DNA of 64,000 nt, taken from an uncultured Elusimicrobiales bacterium. Lineage in GTDB: Bacteria > Elusimicrobiota > Elusimicrobia > Elusimicrobiales > Elusimicrobiaceae. Position numbers and translations under genes: made by a program. The notes under the pieces were generated by a model. It saw nothing but the letters and a program-made list of their open reading frames with translations. It was not told the origin of the DNA and did not search any database. The stretch covers positions 1 to 64,000 of the forward strand of contig CALVFA010000045.1 in assembly GCA_944326725.1 (NCBI GenBank). Reading direction: 5' to 3'. Shown here piece after piece: positions 57,390-64,000 of the stretch. Numbering within the stretch: position 1 is the stretch's first letter; each line of letters opens with the position of its first letter.

Positions 57390-59570
57390 TTGTTAGAGGC
57401 AGGAGATTGGGCCGTCGGACATGAATACAGCTTCTACCGAAAAACTGAAGGAAAAGCTTTGGGGAATGTTTGGATGGATTTGGGGGAGTATTTGGGGAAA
57501 GCAGCTGTTTCAAATTCCAAAGAAGGCCGTCGTGCAGCAGACGCTTTGGATCGTTTGGCGGGGCAACTGTTGGTTGTGGGCAAAGACGGCAGTGTGTTTA
57601 TGCAGTTCCCTGTATTTATGGCGGGGGCTTTGGCTGGGGGATACCGTGTGAAGAATATGGCCCGCGCCGGCTGGGAGCTGGACGGCAACGGCCAAGGCCA
57701 TTACGTAGACACGCGCGCCAACTGGCAGGCGTTGGAGCAGCGTTTGCAACAATGGGGGGAAACCCTCACCGGTTATACCATTGCCCGGCTGTATTTTGCT
57801 GGGAAAAGTGATTTAGATCCTTATACCAAAGTAGACATAGAAAACCACTTGGCCCTCGGATATAAGAAAAACGGAGGCGGAGCGATAAAAGAGATTGCCT
57901 GGCGCAGCGGGCCCTCAGACAAAGAAATAAACCAGTATCAAAATTGGAACAGAGCCATGCGGTTAGGCGGTCAGGTGGATACGGCTTTGGCGGTAGTCGG
58001 CATACTGGCTGCCGGGGTGGGGTTGGTCAAGGCCGGTGCCTCTGGGGTGCGGGCTTTAAACCAGATGGGGCGTGTTTTTAAATTGGCCCGCTCGGGTGCG
58101 GCAGGGAGCGGCTTAAAAGCAACGCTCAACTCCTATAACCGGATAGTACGTTTGGGGCGCTTGCAGAAATACGGAGTTTCCAGCTGGCGCCAAGCATTTG
58201 TCAGTAAAATGGCAGGATTGGAAACGGCCGCCTCCGAACAATCTGTTTCTAAAACTCTCAAAGCAGTTGCCAGTTCTTCTTCAAAAGCCGACATCCTTGC
58301 GGCTTCTAATGCGGCAAAATCTATAGGGACTGCCCCACGGAGCGTGCCCTCTGCATCGCTGTCAAAAACGACTGTGGTTTCTGCTACCCCTTCCCAGCAG
58401 GCTGTTTCTGCCGTTGTTTCGCCTGCAAATAAACCAATAGCCAGCGGGGGGGAAATATTTACGCCAAAAGCCGGTGTTTATAAAAAAGGCAGCATGATGA
58501 CGCCTCAGCTCAGAGAGGCCTTGCAAAAAAAAGGCGGCGAACGTTTAGTACAAGCCGTAGAAGGAAAGGGAAATCCGGCGTCGGCTTCTGCCAGTAAAGG
58601 CACCGTTGGAGGGAAGAAAGCCCCCAAACAAACAAAAGCTCAGAATAAAGCTAAGAAAGCCAACGTCGTTTCCGAGCAGACAGCGCAGCCTGCTGTATTA
58701 GCGCGTGGAGATGCTGGATTTTTAAATCAAAAACCAGATGTTTTGGTCAATTATTTGCGCCGTACATATAATTTGACTCCGGATTCTCTGAAAGATATTA
58801 AGAGGGTCTTGGTGCGAATTGAAACCTTGTCCGACGGCCCCGCTTTGAAAAGAGCGGTCTTTGAACGGGTAGAACAGTTGTTAAAAATGAAACAGGATAT
58901 TTTGGCTTCGTATGCTGCTTCTACCGGTCGGCCGCGGGTTCATCCCGGCGTGCGGGTGTATTATTTGGGCGATAAAGAAGCTATAACGGCGGCATCTTTT
59001 CAGCCTAAACATATTACACTGGCTTTGGAAGAAGTATTGCAACCGGGGACTCTGAGAGAATTTTCTTCTATTGCTTCGCGGGTAAATAACAACCGCAGTC
59101 TGTGGACTATGAATACCAAAGGGAGTGCCAGTATTGTTGTGCAGCGCGGAAAAAGAATAACCCCTAAAGATGTTTCCCAGTTATATCAGCATGTATTAAA
59201 TTGTTCTTTTAAACAACCTTGCCGTTATTTGTTGGATGAAAACGGGACCGTTTTGTTCTATCCTCCACAGGGGCGGACGTGGCTGCGGGTGGGGGAGCAT
59301 GAAGTGGCCAATAAATTCCATCTCCATATTCATACTGATAAATATATTCCTGTGGCGGGCGGCATACGCAATGGCCAGGAACGTATTATCTTAAATTATC
59401 GTGTTCCGATGGTTAATGTGGACAAGAACTTCCGTGCTTTAAGCCGCGCCAAAGGGCACGGCTATACGGAAAAACATATTCCTGTCCGGCAGACAGAAGC
59501 CTACCGAGTATTTGTTTCCGGTGCATTGGAGGATATGGTGCGTACCGGCGCCGCAGTGTCTCTGCAGTAA
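57390..59570 (+). CDS. Large secreted protein, C-terminal part, no start signals of its own
   Basis: About 726 residues continuing the preceding frame after its TAG; the first possible start is a TTG at 57390 and the first ATG in frame is at 57474, neither with a ribosome site. Seen in order: an alpha/beta region (VWMDLGEYLGKAAVSNSKEG), an Ala/Gly hydrophobic stretch near residue 195-215 (ALAVVGILAAGVGLVKAGAS), a long Ser/Ala/Lys/Pro-rich linker (about 290-450), and a C-terminal domain of about 250 residues with FHLHIHTDKYIPVAGGIR and a His/Arg-rich end. Modular layout recalls polymorphic toxins or effectors, but no known toxin motif was recognised. An exported ankyrin protein follows. Confidence 0.6.
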   Translation: MLEAGDWAVGHEYSFYRKTEGKALGNVWMDLGEYLGKAAVSNSKEGRRAADALDRLAGQLLVVGKDGSVFMQFPVFMAGALAGGYRVKNMARAGWELDGNGQGHYVDTRANWQALEQRLQQWGETLTGYTIARLYFAGKSDLDPYTKVDIENHLALGYKKNGGGAIKEIAWRSGPSDKEINQYQNWNRAMRLGGQVDTALAVVGILAAGVGLVKAGASGVRALNQMGRVFKLARSGAAGSGLKATLNSYNRIVRLGRLQKYGVSSWRQAFVSKMAGLETAASEQSVSKTLKAVASSSSKADILAASNAAKSIGTAPRSVPSASLSKTTVVSATPSQQAVSAVVSPANKPIASGGEIFTPKAGVYKKGSMMTPQLREALQKKGGERLVQAVEGKGNPASASASKGTVGGKKAPKQTKAQNKAKKANVVSEQTAQPAVLARGDAGFLNQKPDVLVNYLRRTYNLTPDSLKDIKRVLVRIETLSDGPALKRAVFERVEQLLKMKQDILASYAASTGRPRVHPGVRVYYLGDKEAITAASFQPKHITLALEEVLQPGTLREFSSIASRVNNNRSLWTMNTKGSASIVVQRGKRITPKDVSQLYQHVLNCSFKQPCRYLLDENGTVLFYPPQGRTWLRVGEHEVANKFHLHIHTDKYIPVAGGIRNGQERIILNYRVPMVNVDKNFRALSRAKGHGYTEKHIPVRQTEAYRVFVSGALEDMVRTGAAVSLQ

Positions 59571-59703
59571 TAGGTCCTTTATGTAGGTCTTTTTTCTCTT
59601 GCCAAATAGGTCCAAAGACTCTGGTTGGTTGGTGTATTTTTTCTTATCATTTTAAAAGAAGGACAATATGTGTAGTCAAATGATAAGCAGAAAAGAGGTC
59701 TAT

Positions 59704-60999
59704 ATGAAAAAGGCAATATATGGTGTTATGGCAATGTTGATGCCGTTGGGGCTGTGTTTCCAAACAACTTTGGCGGAAGCCGGGGTTGCAATCCGCCCTA
59801 CAGGCAAACAACAATTAAAAATTTTAGATCAGAATATCCGCCAGAAGGCGGTTGCCGGCTTGCGTAAAGCCGCTACGGAAGAATTACTCCGTCTTTTAGC
59901 TTCCAGAGAAGCCCGTGAAACTCGGAAACTGCAAGAGCATGTCCGCAAATTGGTAGAGGCCGGTGCTGATGTCAACGCCCATGACAGAAACGGCAACAGC
60001 GTGTTTTCTTTGGCAATTTGGAGCGGAGATGCTGATACCGTCAAATTTTTGATGCGCAAAGGAGCTCGTCCTGACGCCGAGCACTGCCCGGGCCTTGCTG
60101 AAAACTATCTGATGGCCTTGGCCCAAAAAGGTTATTGTCTGAATGGACAATTCGTTTTTAGACATCCGGGTTTTAAGAGCGATATAGAACTGGCCAAATT
60201 TTTCCGCGGCCTCTCCGAAGCTGCCGCCCAGCCCAACATGCTTGCGCTGGCAGAAGCAATAGATATGGATAATATTCCGTTGGCAAAATATTATATCGAT
60301 TGGTTCGGTGTTAATATTACCCGCAAAGCGGATAAACGTACGGCGTTGCATGAGCTTGCTTTGCAGAATAATTTGGACGGAGTAAAGTTCCTGCTGGAAA
60401 ACGGCGCCAATCCGGCGGCTAAAGATGCAGAAGGCAAAACTCCGGCGGATTTGACTACGGACGCTCAGGTGCGTTCTCTGTTAAATTATATGCAGCAAGA
60501 CTGGAAAATGGACTTTCCGCTGCACCGCGCTGTCAGAAAAGACGATATTAAAACCGCGGTCGATTTGATTTATGCCGGAGCGGACGTAAATGAACAGCTG
60601 GCCTCTGACGGGCGCACCCCGCTGATTGAAGCGGCCCGTTTCAACCATAAAAATTCCGTACTTTTGTTGATTGCCAACGGAGCGGACTTAAATAAAGGTT
60701 CTTTTAAAGGAGATACTCCGCTGCACTTTACCATATTGCAAGGAAGCTTTTCCATGATTAAGCTGTTGGTGGAAAAAGGCGCCGATGTAAATGCCGTTAA
60801 TGCAGATGGGAACACCCCGTTACATTATGCTGTGCGTTATGGCAATGAACGTATGGTGCAGTATCTGAAGAAAAACGGCGCCCGCATGGATATTAAAAAT
60901 AAAGAAGGTTTGAGTCCAGCCCAAATAGAAGCGAAAAAAGCGTTGGAGCGCAATCAGGCCTATACCCAGCAAGTGAAGTGGAATTTGCGCTACGAATAA
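59704..60999 (+). CDS. Exported ankyrin-repeat protein
   Basis: A 431-residue protein with a signal peptide (MKKAIYGVMAMLMPLGLCFQ, cleavage near LAEA) and at least six ankyrin repeats: two near residues 80-130 (LVEAGADVNAHDRNGNSVF), one near 220-250 (KRTALHELALQNNLDGVKFL), then a C-terminal run from about 280 to 410 (DFPLHRAVRKDDIKTAVDLI, RTPLIEAARFNHKNSVLLLI, DTPLHFTILQGSFSMIKLLV, NTPLHYAVRYGNERMVQYL). Ankyrin repeats bind proteins. Export implies a periplasmic or secreted partner; the upstream large secreted protein is one candidate. Two starts have ribosome sites: 59668 (GAAGGA) and this one (GAGGT); the signal peptide favours this one. Confidence 0.82.
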   Translation: MKKAIYGVMAMLMPLGLCFQTTLAEAGVAIRPTGKQQLKILDQNIRQKAVAGLRKAATEELLRLLASREARETRKLQEHVRKLVEAGADVNAHDRNGNSVFSLAIWSGDADTVKFLMRKGARPDAEHCPGLAENYLMALAQKGYCLNGQFVFRHPGFKSDIELAKFFRGLSEAAAQPNMLALAEAIDMDNIPLAKYYIDWFGVNITRKADKRTALHELALQNNLDGVKFLLENGANPAAKDAEGKTPADLTTDAQVRSLLNYMQQDWKMDFPLHRAVRKDDIKTAVDLIYAGADVNEQLASDGRTPLIEAARFNHKNSVLLLIANGADLNKGSFKGDTPLHFTILQGSFSMIKLLVEKGADVNAVNADGNTPLHYAVRYGNERMVQYLKKNGARMDIKNKEGLSPAQIEAKKALERNQAYTQQVKWNLRYE

Positions 61000-61015
61000 G
61001 CGGTCTCTTTTTAAC

Positions 61016-61047
61016 ACCCCGTTCTGCTATAGCGGAACGGGGTTTTT
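61016..61047 (+). terminator. Intrinsic terminator of the ankyrin gene
   Basis: CCCCGTTC (61017-61024) pairs with GAACGGGG (61035-61042), followed by T5. Confidence 0.9.
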
Positions 61048-61220
61048 ATAACCTCTTGCCATAAACTCCGGGCATAAGTTTACAGAATAAAAAGTTTCGT
61101 CCCTCATAAAATAACCATATCCTCTTATAGAGAACTTGGCGGAGGAGAAAAGCGGAAATTCGGAAAAAACAAAGCGCGTACCCCAGAGCATTATATCAGG
61201 CAGTCCAACGAAAAATCAGG

Positions 61221-61226
61221 TACAAT
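61221..61226 (+). promoter_or_regulatory. -10 box of era, six bases before the ATG
   Basis: TACAAT followed by ATATCT and the era start codon; no ribosome site and no good -35. Confidence 0.55.
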
Positions 61227-61232
61227 ATATCT

Positions 61233-62150
61233 ATGAGCACACAAACAGAACATTTCCGCAGCGGTTTTGCCGTATTGGCAGGCTTGCCCAATGCCGGCAA
61301 GTCCACGCTGCTCAATGCCTTGGCTGGGGGGCTGCTCTCCCCGGTGACGGACAAACCGCAAACCACTCGCCAAAATATTTTGGCTATTATTGAGGGGGAT
61401 AACTACCAGGTTGTCTTTGTAGATACCCCGGGTTTCTTGCGCCCACGCTATAAACTGCAGCAGACCATGGCGGCCTGTGTGGAGCGCGCCGTGGGAGAAG
61501 ATGCGGATTTGGTGCTGCTTTTGGTGGACGCTTCGGCCCCTGATTTGCAGGCCCACCAGCAGTTGTTTGAGAAAATTGCCCGCGTGTTCTGCCCCGTGTA
61601 TTTGGTGCTGACAAAAACCGATTTAGTAAAAGATAGCAATATCTTGTCTGCCTTAGAAACAGAAGTGCGCCAAAAATTGCCTAATATCAGCCAAGTATTT
61701 CGGGTGTGCGCCCCGCGCGCTGAAGGGGTGCAGGCACTCAAAGAGGCCGTGGCCCAGGCTATGCCGCAAAGCCCGGCCTATTTCCCTCCGGGGCAGTGGA
61801 CGGACCGCTGGGAGCGGTTTTACGCGGCGGAGTTTATCCGGGAGCAGATTTTTAAACTGTATCAAAAAGAAATCCCGTACAGCACGCAGGTGGAAGTGGA
61901 AAAATTTACCGAAGATTTGGGCAGCAAAAATTTTATCCGCGCTATTATTCATGTGGAGCGGGAAAGCCAAAAGCCCATTATCATCGGCAAAGGCGGTGCC
62001 GCCATTGCCCAGCTGCGCCAGCGTGCGCAAAAGCGTATTGAAGAGTTTTTGGGCAGGCCGTACCGGCTGGAACTGCAAGTGGTGGTCAGCCCCAACTGGC
62101 GCGATGACCCCCAGTTTTTGGAGCGTTTTGGATATATAGAGCATGACTAA
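61233..62150 (+). CDS. era: GTPase Era
   Basis: A 305-residue Ras-like GTPase with a KH domain that helps 30S assembly by binding the 3' end of 16S rRNA. G1 AGLPNAGKSTLLNAL near residue 17, the switch region SPVTDKPQTTRQN, G3 DTPGF near 65, G4 TKTD near 127, and the KH core IIIGKGGAAIAQLRQRAQKR near 245 are intact. RsmA, acting on the same rRNA end, is elsewhere in the window. Predicted leaderless start; a frame upstream in the leader region is not supported. Confidence 0.95.
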   Translation: MSTQTEHFRSGFAVLAGLPNAGKSTLLNALAGGLLSPVTDKPQTTRQNILAIIEGDNYQVVFVDTPGFLRPRYKLQQTMAACVERAVGEDADLVLLLVDASAPDLQAHQQLFEKIARVFCPVYLVLTKTDLVKDSNILSALETEVRQKLPNISQVFRVCAPRAEGVQALKEAVAQAMPQSPAYFPPGQWTDRWERFYAAEFIREQIFKLYQKEIPYSTQVEVEKFTEDLGSKNFIRAIIHVERESQKPIIIGKGGAAIAQLRQRAQKRIEEFLGRPYRLELQVVVSPNWRDDPQFLERFGYIEHD

Positions 62151-62176
62151 AAAAACCGCCGCAAGGCGGGTTTTTT
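62151..62176 (+). terminator. Intrinsic terminator of era
   Basis: AAACCGCC, loop GCAA, GGCGGGTTTTTT. Confidence 0.88.
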
Positions 62177-62344
62177 ATGTGTTGATATATGCGGCAGGAA
62201 GCGGTGTGGCGGCCCTTTTTAATCGGTTTGCAGTCTATATGCAAAAAGGATTTTAAAGCCTATCTAGGTGCCGTGAGCGGGCGGGCTTTTGCAGCGGCTT
62301 TACGGCCGCGGCGACGGGAAGTATTCGGCGCGTGTAGGGAAATT

Positions 62345-62353
62345 TGCTATGAT
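62345..62353 (+). promoter_or_regulatory. Extended -10 of smpB, six bases before the ATG
   Basis: TG-C-TATGAT followed by ATAGCC and the start codon. Predicted leaderless promoter. Confidence 0.58.
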
Positions 62354-62359
62354 ATAGCC

Positions 62360-62830
62360 ATGACGAAGAAAGAAGGCATTTTGGTCGTATGCACCAACCG
62401 CAAGGCTTACCACGACTATTTTATTTTGGAAACTTTTGAGGCGGGGCTCTCTTTGCTGGGGCCGGAAGTAAAGTCCGTGCGGCAAAAAGAAGTCAGCCTG
62501 GAGGGGGCTTTTGTGCGGGTGGAAAACGGGCAGGCGGACATTTTGAATATGTACGTCAAACCCTACAAATTTAATTCCCTTTCCGAGCCGGACCCCACCC
62601 GTGCGCGCCGGCTGCTTTTAAACAAGCGGGAAATACGCAAATTGCATGCCGGGGCGGAAATCAAGGGGCAGACTTTGGTGCCGCTTGAAATTTATTTTAA
62701 AAAAGGCTGGGCTAAAGTAAAAGTGGCCTTGGCTAAAGGCAAACACTTGTACGATAAGCGCGAAAGTCTAAAGAAAAAAGACTTAAACCGCGAAATGGAA
62801 AAAGGCTTTAAAAATTCCATTCGTTTTTAA
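62360..62830 (+). CDS. smpB: SsrA-binding protein
   Basis: A 156-residue SmpB, which carries tmRNA into stalled ribosomes for rescue and tagging. The oligonucleotide-binding barrel motifs NRKAYHDYFI near residue 13, GLSLLGPEVKSVRQ near 28, and the C-terminal helix KHLYDKRESLKKKDLN are present. Start at the ATG six bases after TATGAT, matching the usual N-terminus; a frame extending 57 codons upstream is not homologous. No tmRNA gene was found in the window. Confidence 0.95.
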   Translation: MTKKEGILVVCTNRKAYHDYFILETFEAGLSLLGPEVKSVRQKEVSLEGAFVRVENGQADILNMYVKPYKFNSLSEPDPTRARRLLLNKREIRKLHAGAEIKGQTLVPLEIYFKKGWAKVKVALAKGKHLYDKRESLKKKDLNREMEKGFKNSIRF

Positions 62831-62853
62831 CCGCCGAATAGGGAGGAAATTTT

Positions 62854-63399
62854 ATGGAAAAAATGATTGCAGACGCTGCCGCCGTATCTGCTTTGTTGGA
62901 TAAGCTGGCCCGTGAAATTATGCAAAAATATCCCGATACGAAACAGTATTGTTTAGTGGGTATTAAAACGCGCGGGGCGCATATTGCCCGGCGTTTGCAG
63001 AGCCGTATTGAGCAGCTTGCCGGCGCCGCCCCACAGCTGGCGGAGCTGGATATTTCCTTTTACCGGGACGATTTGACTCTAGTTGCGCAGGACCCGTTGC
63101 TTAAAAGCACCTCTTTGGGGGTGGATATATCAGGCAAAACGGTCATTTTAGCCGATGATGTGCTCTATTCGGGCCGTACGGTGCTGTGCGCATTGAACGC
63201 GCTGGCGGCGTTTGGCCGGGCAAAAAAGACGGAATTTTTAACCTTGGTGGACCGGGGGCACCATTGCCTGCCGGTGTGCGCCGATTTTGTCGGCAGCCAT
63301 GTGGTGACGGCAGCTGATGATATTATTCATGTGCATTTGAAAGAAAAAGACGGAGACGACTGCATTATGCATGACATCGGCGGTCAGCACAAACGCTAA
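62854..63399 (+). CDS. pyrR: PyrR-type uracil phosphoribosyltransferase/regulator
   Basis: A 181-residue PyrR: in many bacteria it binds pyr-operon mRNA leaders to cause attenuation and also has uracil phosphoribosyltransferase activity. VGIKTRGAHIARRL near residue 32, ELDISFYRDDLT near 67 and the PRPP-binding VILADDVLYSGRTV near 97 are typical. GGGAGG lies eight bases before the ATG. No pyrimidine genes are adjacent, and no PyrR target hairpin was recognised here. A regulatory role is therefore not shown. Confidence 0.92.
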   Translation: MEKMIADAAAVSALLDKLAREIMQKYPDTKQYCLVGIKTRGAHIARRLQSRIEQLAGAAPQLAELDISFYRDDLTLVAQDPLLKSTSLGVDISGKTVILADDVLYSGRTVLCALNALAAFGRAKKTEFLTLVDRGHHCLPVCADFVGSHVVTAADDIIHVHLKEKDGDDCIMHDIGGQHKR

Positions 63400-63598
63400 G
63401 CCGGGCTGAGAGGGCCTCTCACGCGTTCTGCTCCGCCGGCGTAATATACACCTCGTCGTGTTTGGGCGGGGCAGTGCGGCGGAAGCTGTTTGGCGGAGCG
63501 ACGTTTAGGCGGGGGAAGAAAAAATTCTGTTTCTTACGACGGAAAAAATGACTTTTCTTGCAAAAGGCGGCGCAATTTTCTAAAATATACTCTGTGAT

Positions 63599-63681
63599 GG
63601 GCGGGTGGCGGAATGGCAGACGCGCACGGCTCAGGACCGTGTGGACGAAAGTCCTTAAGGGTTCAACTCCCTTTCCGCCCA
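63599..63681 (+). tRNA. tRNA-Leu (anticodon CAG)
   Basis: Class II tRNA of 83 bases: acceptor GGGCGGG pairs with TCCGCCC (one G-U), D arm with GGAATGGCAGACG, anticodon stem CACGG/CCGTG with loop CTCAGGA (anticodon CAG), long variable arm GGAC-GAAA-GTCC, T arm AGGG-TTCAACT-CCCT. Discriminator A; CCA not encoded. A TATACT box (63586-63591) lies eight bases upstream. Confidence 0.94.
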
Positions 63682-63702
63682 TTTCTTTTTTAGGTCTGCG
63701 GC

Positions 63703-64000
63703 ATGAAAAAGTATGATTACTATCGTCCTTCGGCTTCCTCGCTAGGCCGCAAGAAAAAGGTCCGCCGGACCTCTTCAGTTACCTTCTTAAAACCCTTTAT
63801 CTTTTTTCTCATTTTCGTAGGTTTGTGTTTTGCCGCTTATTTGGGCACCTCTAAGGCATATCAGGCTTTTTCTGCTTCCCGCATGGGCAAATGGCAGCCG
63901 GAAACGGCGGCCATATCCGGCGCAGACGGCGTACTGGCAAAAGAGCTGCAAGCCGCTGCCGATAAAAAATTAAACCAACCTTTTTCCGTCAAAGACGCCG
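63703..64000 (+). CDS. Probable cell-division protein FtsQ/DivIB, cut by the window end
   Basis: The first 99 codons: a Lys/Arg-rich cytosolic N-terminus (LGRKKKVRRTSS), one membrane segment (about residues 26-48, FLKPFIFFLIFVGLCFAAYL) and the start of a periplasmic domain (ETAAISGADGVLAKELQA) that reads like the first strand and helix of a POTRA domain. This is the layout of FtsQ, but the diagnostic part lies outside the window. AGGT lies eight bases before the ATG, 22 bases after tRNA-Leu. Confidence 0.5.
   Translation, partial: MKKYDYYRPSASSLGRKKKVRRTSSVTFLKPFIFFLIFVGLCFAAYLGTSKAYQAFSASRMGKWQPETAAISGADGVLAKELQAAADKKLNQPFSVKDA

Noticed and set aside
61136-61393. Frame starting upstream of era
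   Set aside because: It is in another phase from era, has no family features and lies mostly over the era 5' end.
63419-63682. Minus-strand ORF covering tRNA-Leu
   Set aside because: It runs through the tRNA gene and has no ribosome site.

Overview
The window reads as a dense bacterial chromosome segment of mid-range GC from a Gram-negative cell (PBP4, OmpA-type lipoproteins, an outer-membrane barrel, type IV pilins). The two pilin-like genes, with N-termini of the GFTLIELLIVVLIIGILAA type followed by a P.Y..AV.KS stretch, and the set of poorly known secreted proteins are most like gut Elusimicrobiota (Elusimicrobium relatives). This placement is inference from protein style, not from a marker search. 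No insertion sequence, phage, integrase or CRISPR array was seen.

Layout. 0-4 kb: M42 peptidase, transketolase-like enzyme and a PPC/DUF296 protein in one operon. 4-10 kb: TPR protein with rsmA, glutamate formimidoyltransferase, cold-shock protein, MATE exporter. 9.9-19 kb: a pilin, then a leftward block rsfS-argS-giant alpha-2-macroglobulin protein. 19-25 kb: rsmI-tsaC-orphan histidine kinase, dacB, mgsA and a membrane protein of unknown function. 25-31 kb: two tandem M24 peptidases, efp, a small exported protein, DUF192, an outer-membrane barrel, an exported orphan, metK. 32-36 kb: xth, ferritin-like/VIT1 metal transporter, M20 peptidase, DUF192 lipoprotein. 36-44 kb: oligopeptide ABC transporter with an embedded M20 peptidase, acyl-CoA synthetase, cca. 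44.5-47 kb: tRNA-Gly(CCC), membrane-anchored glycogen-binding-type protein, second pilin, two OmpA-like lipoproteins. 47-51 kb: a leftward pterin cluster joining queuosine (queD, queE) and folate (folE, folP, folK) synthesis. 51.3-52 kb: mosaic repeat locus without genes. 52-56 kb: MFS, DUF4321, maf, trxB, flavin-reductase-like protein. 56-61 kb: accessory-looking block with a free-standing structured transcript, a large secreted protein broken by one in-frame TAG, and an exported ankyrin protein. 61-64 kb: era, smpB, pyrR, tRNA-Leu(CAG) and the start of a probable ftsQ.

The most unusual signals are: (1) at least nine genes whose -10 box sits exactly six bases before the start codon with no Shine-Dalgarno sequence, pointing to widespread leaderless mRNAs next to genes with normal ribosome sites; (2) two pilin promoters of that class with a T12 tract inside the -35/-10 spacer, a possible length-based switch; (3) a self-contained promoter-structured RNA-terminator unit at 56.05-56.32 kb; (4) a 1,069-codon secreted-protein frame cut by a single amber codon; (5) a pterin cluster without folB but with a second QueD-like paralog carrying the Glu of the PTPS-III type; (6) a ribosomal silencing factor with a histone-H1-like tail; (7) a pair of related intergenic hairpin elements at convergent gene ends.
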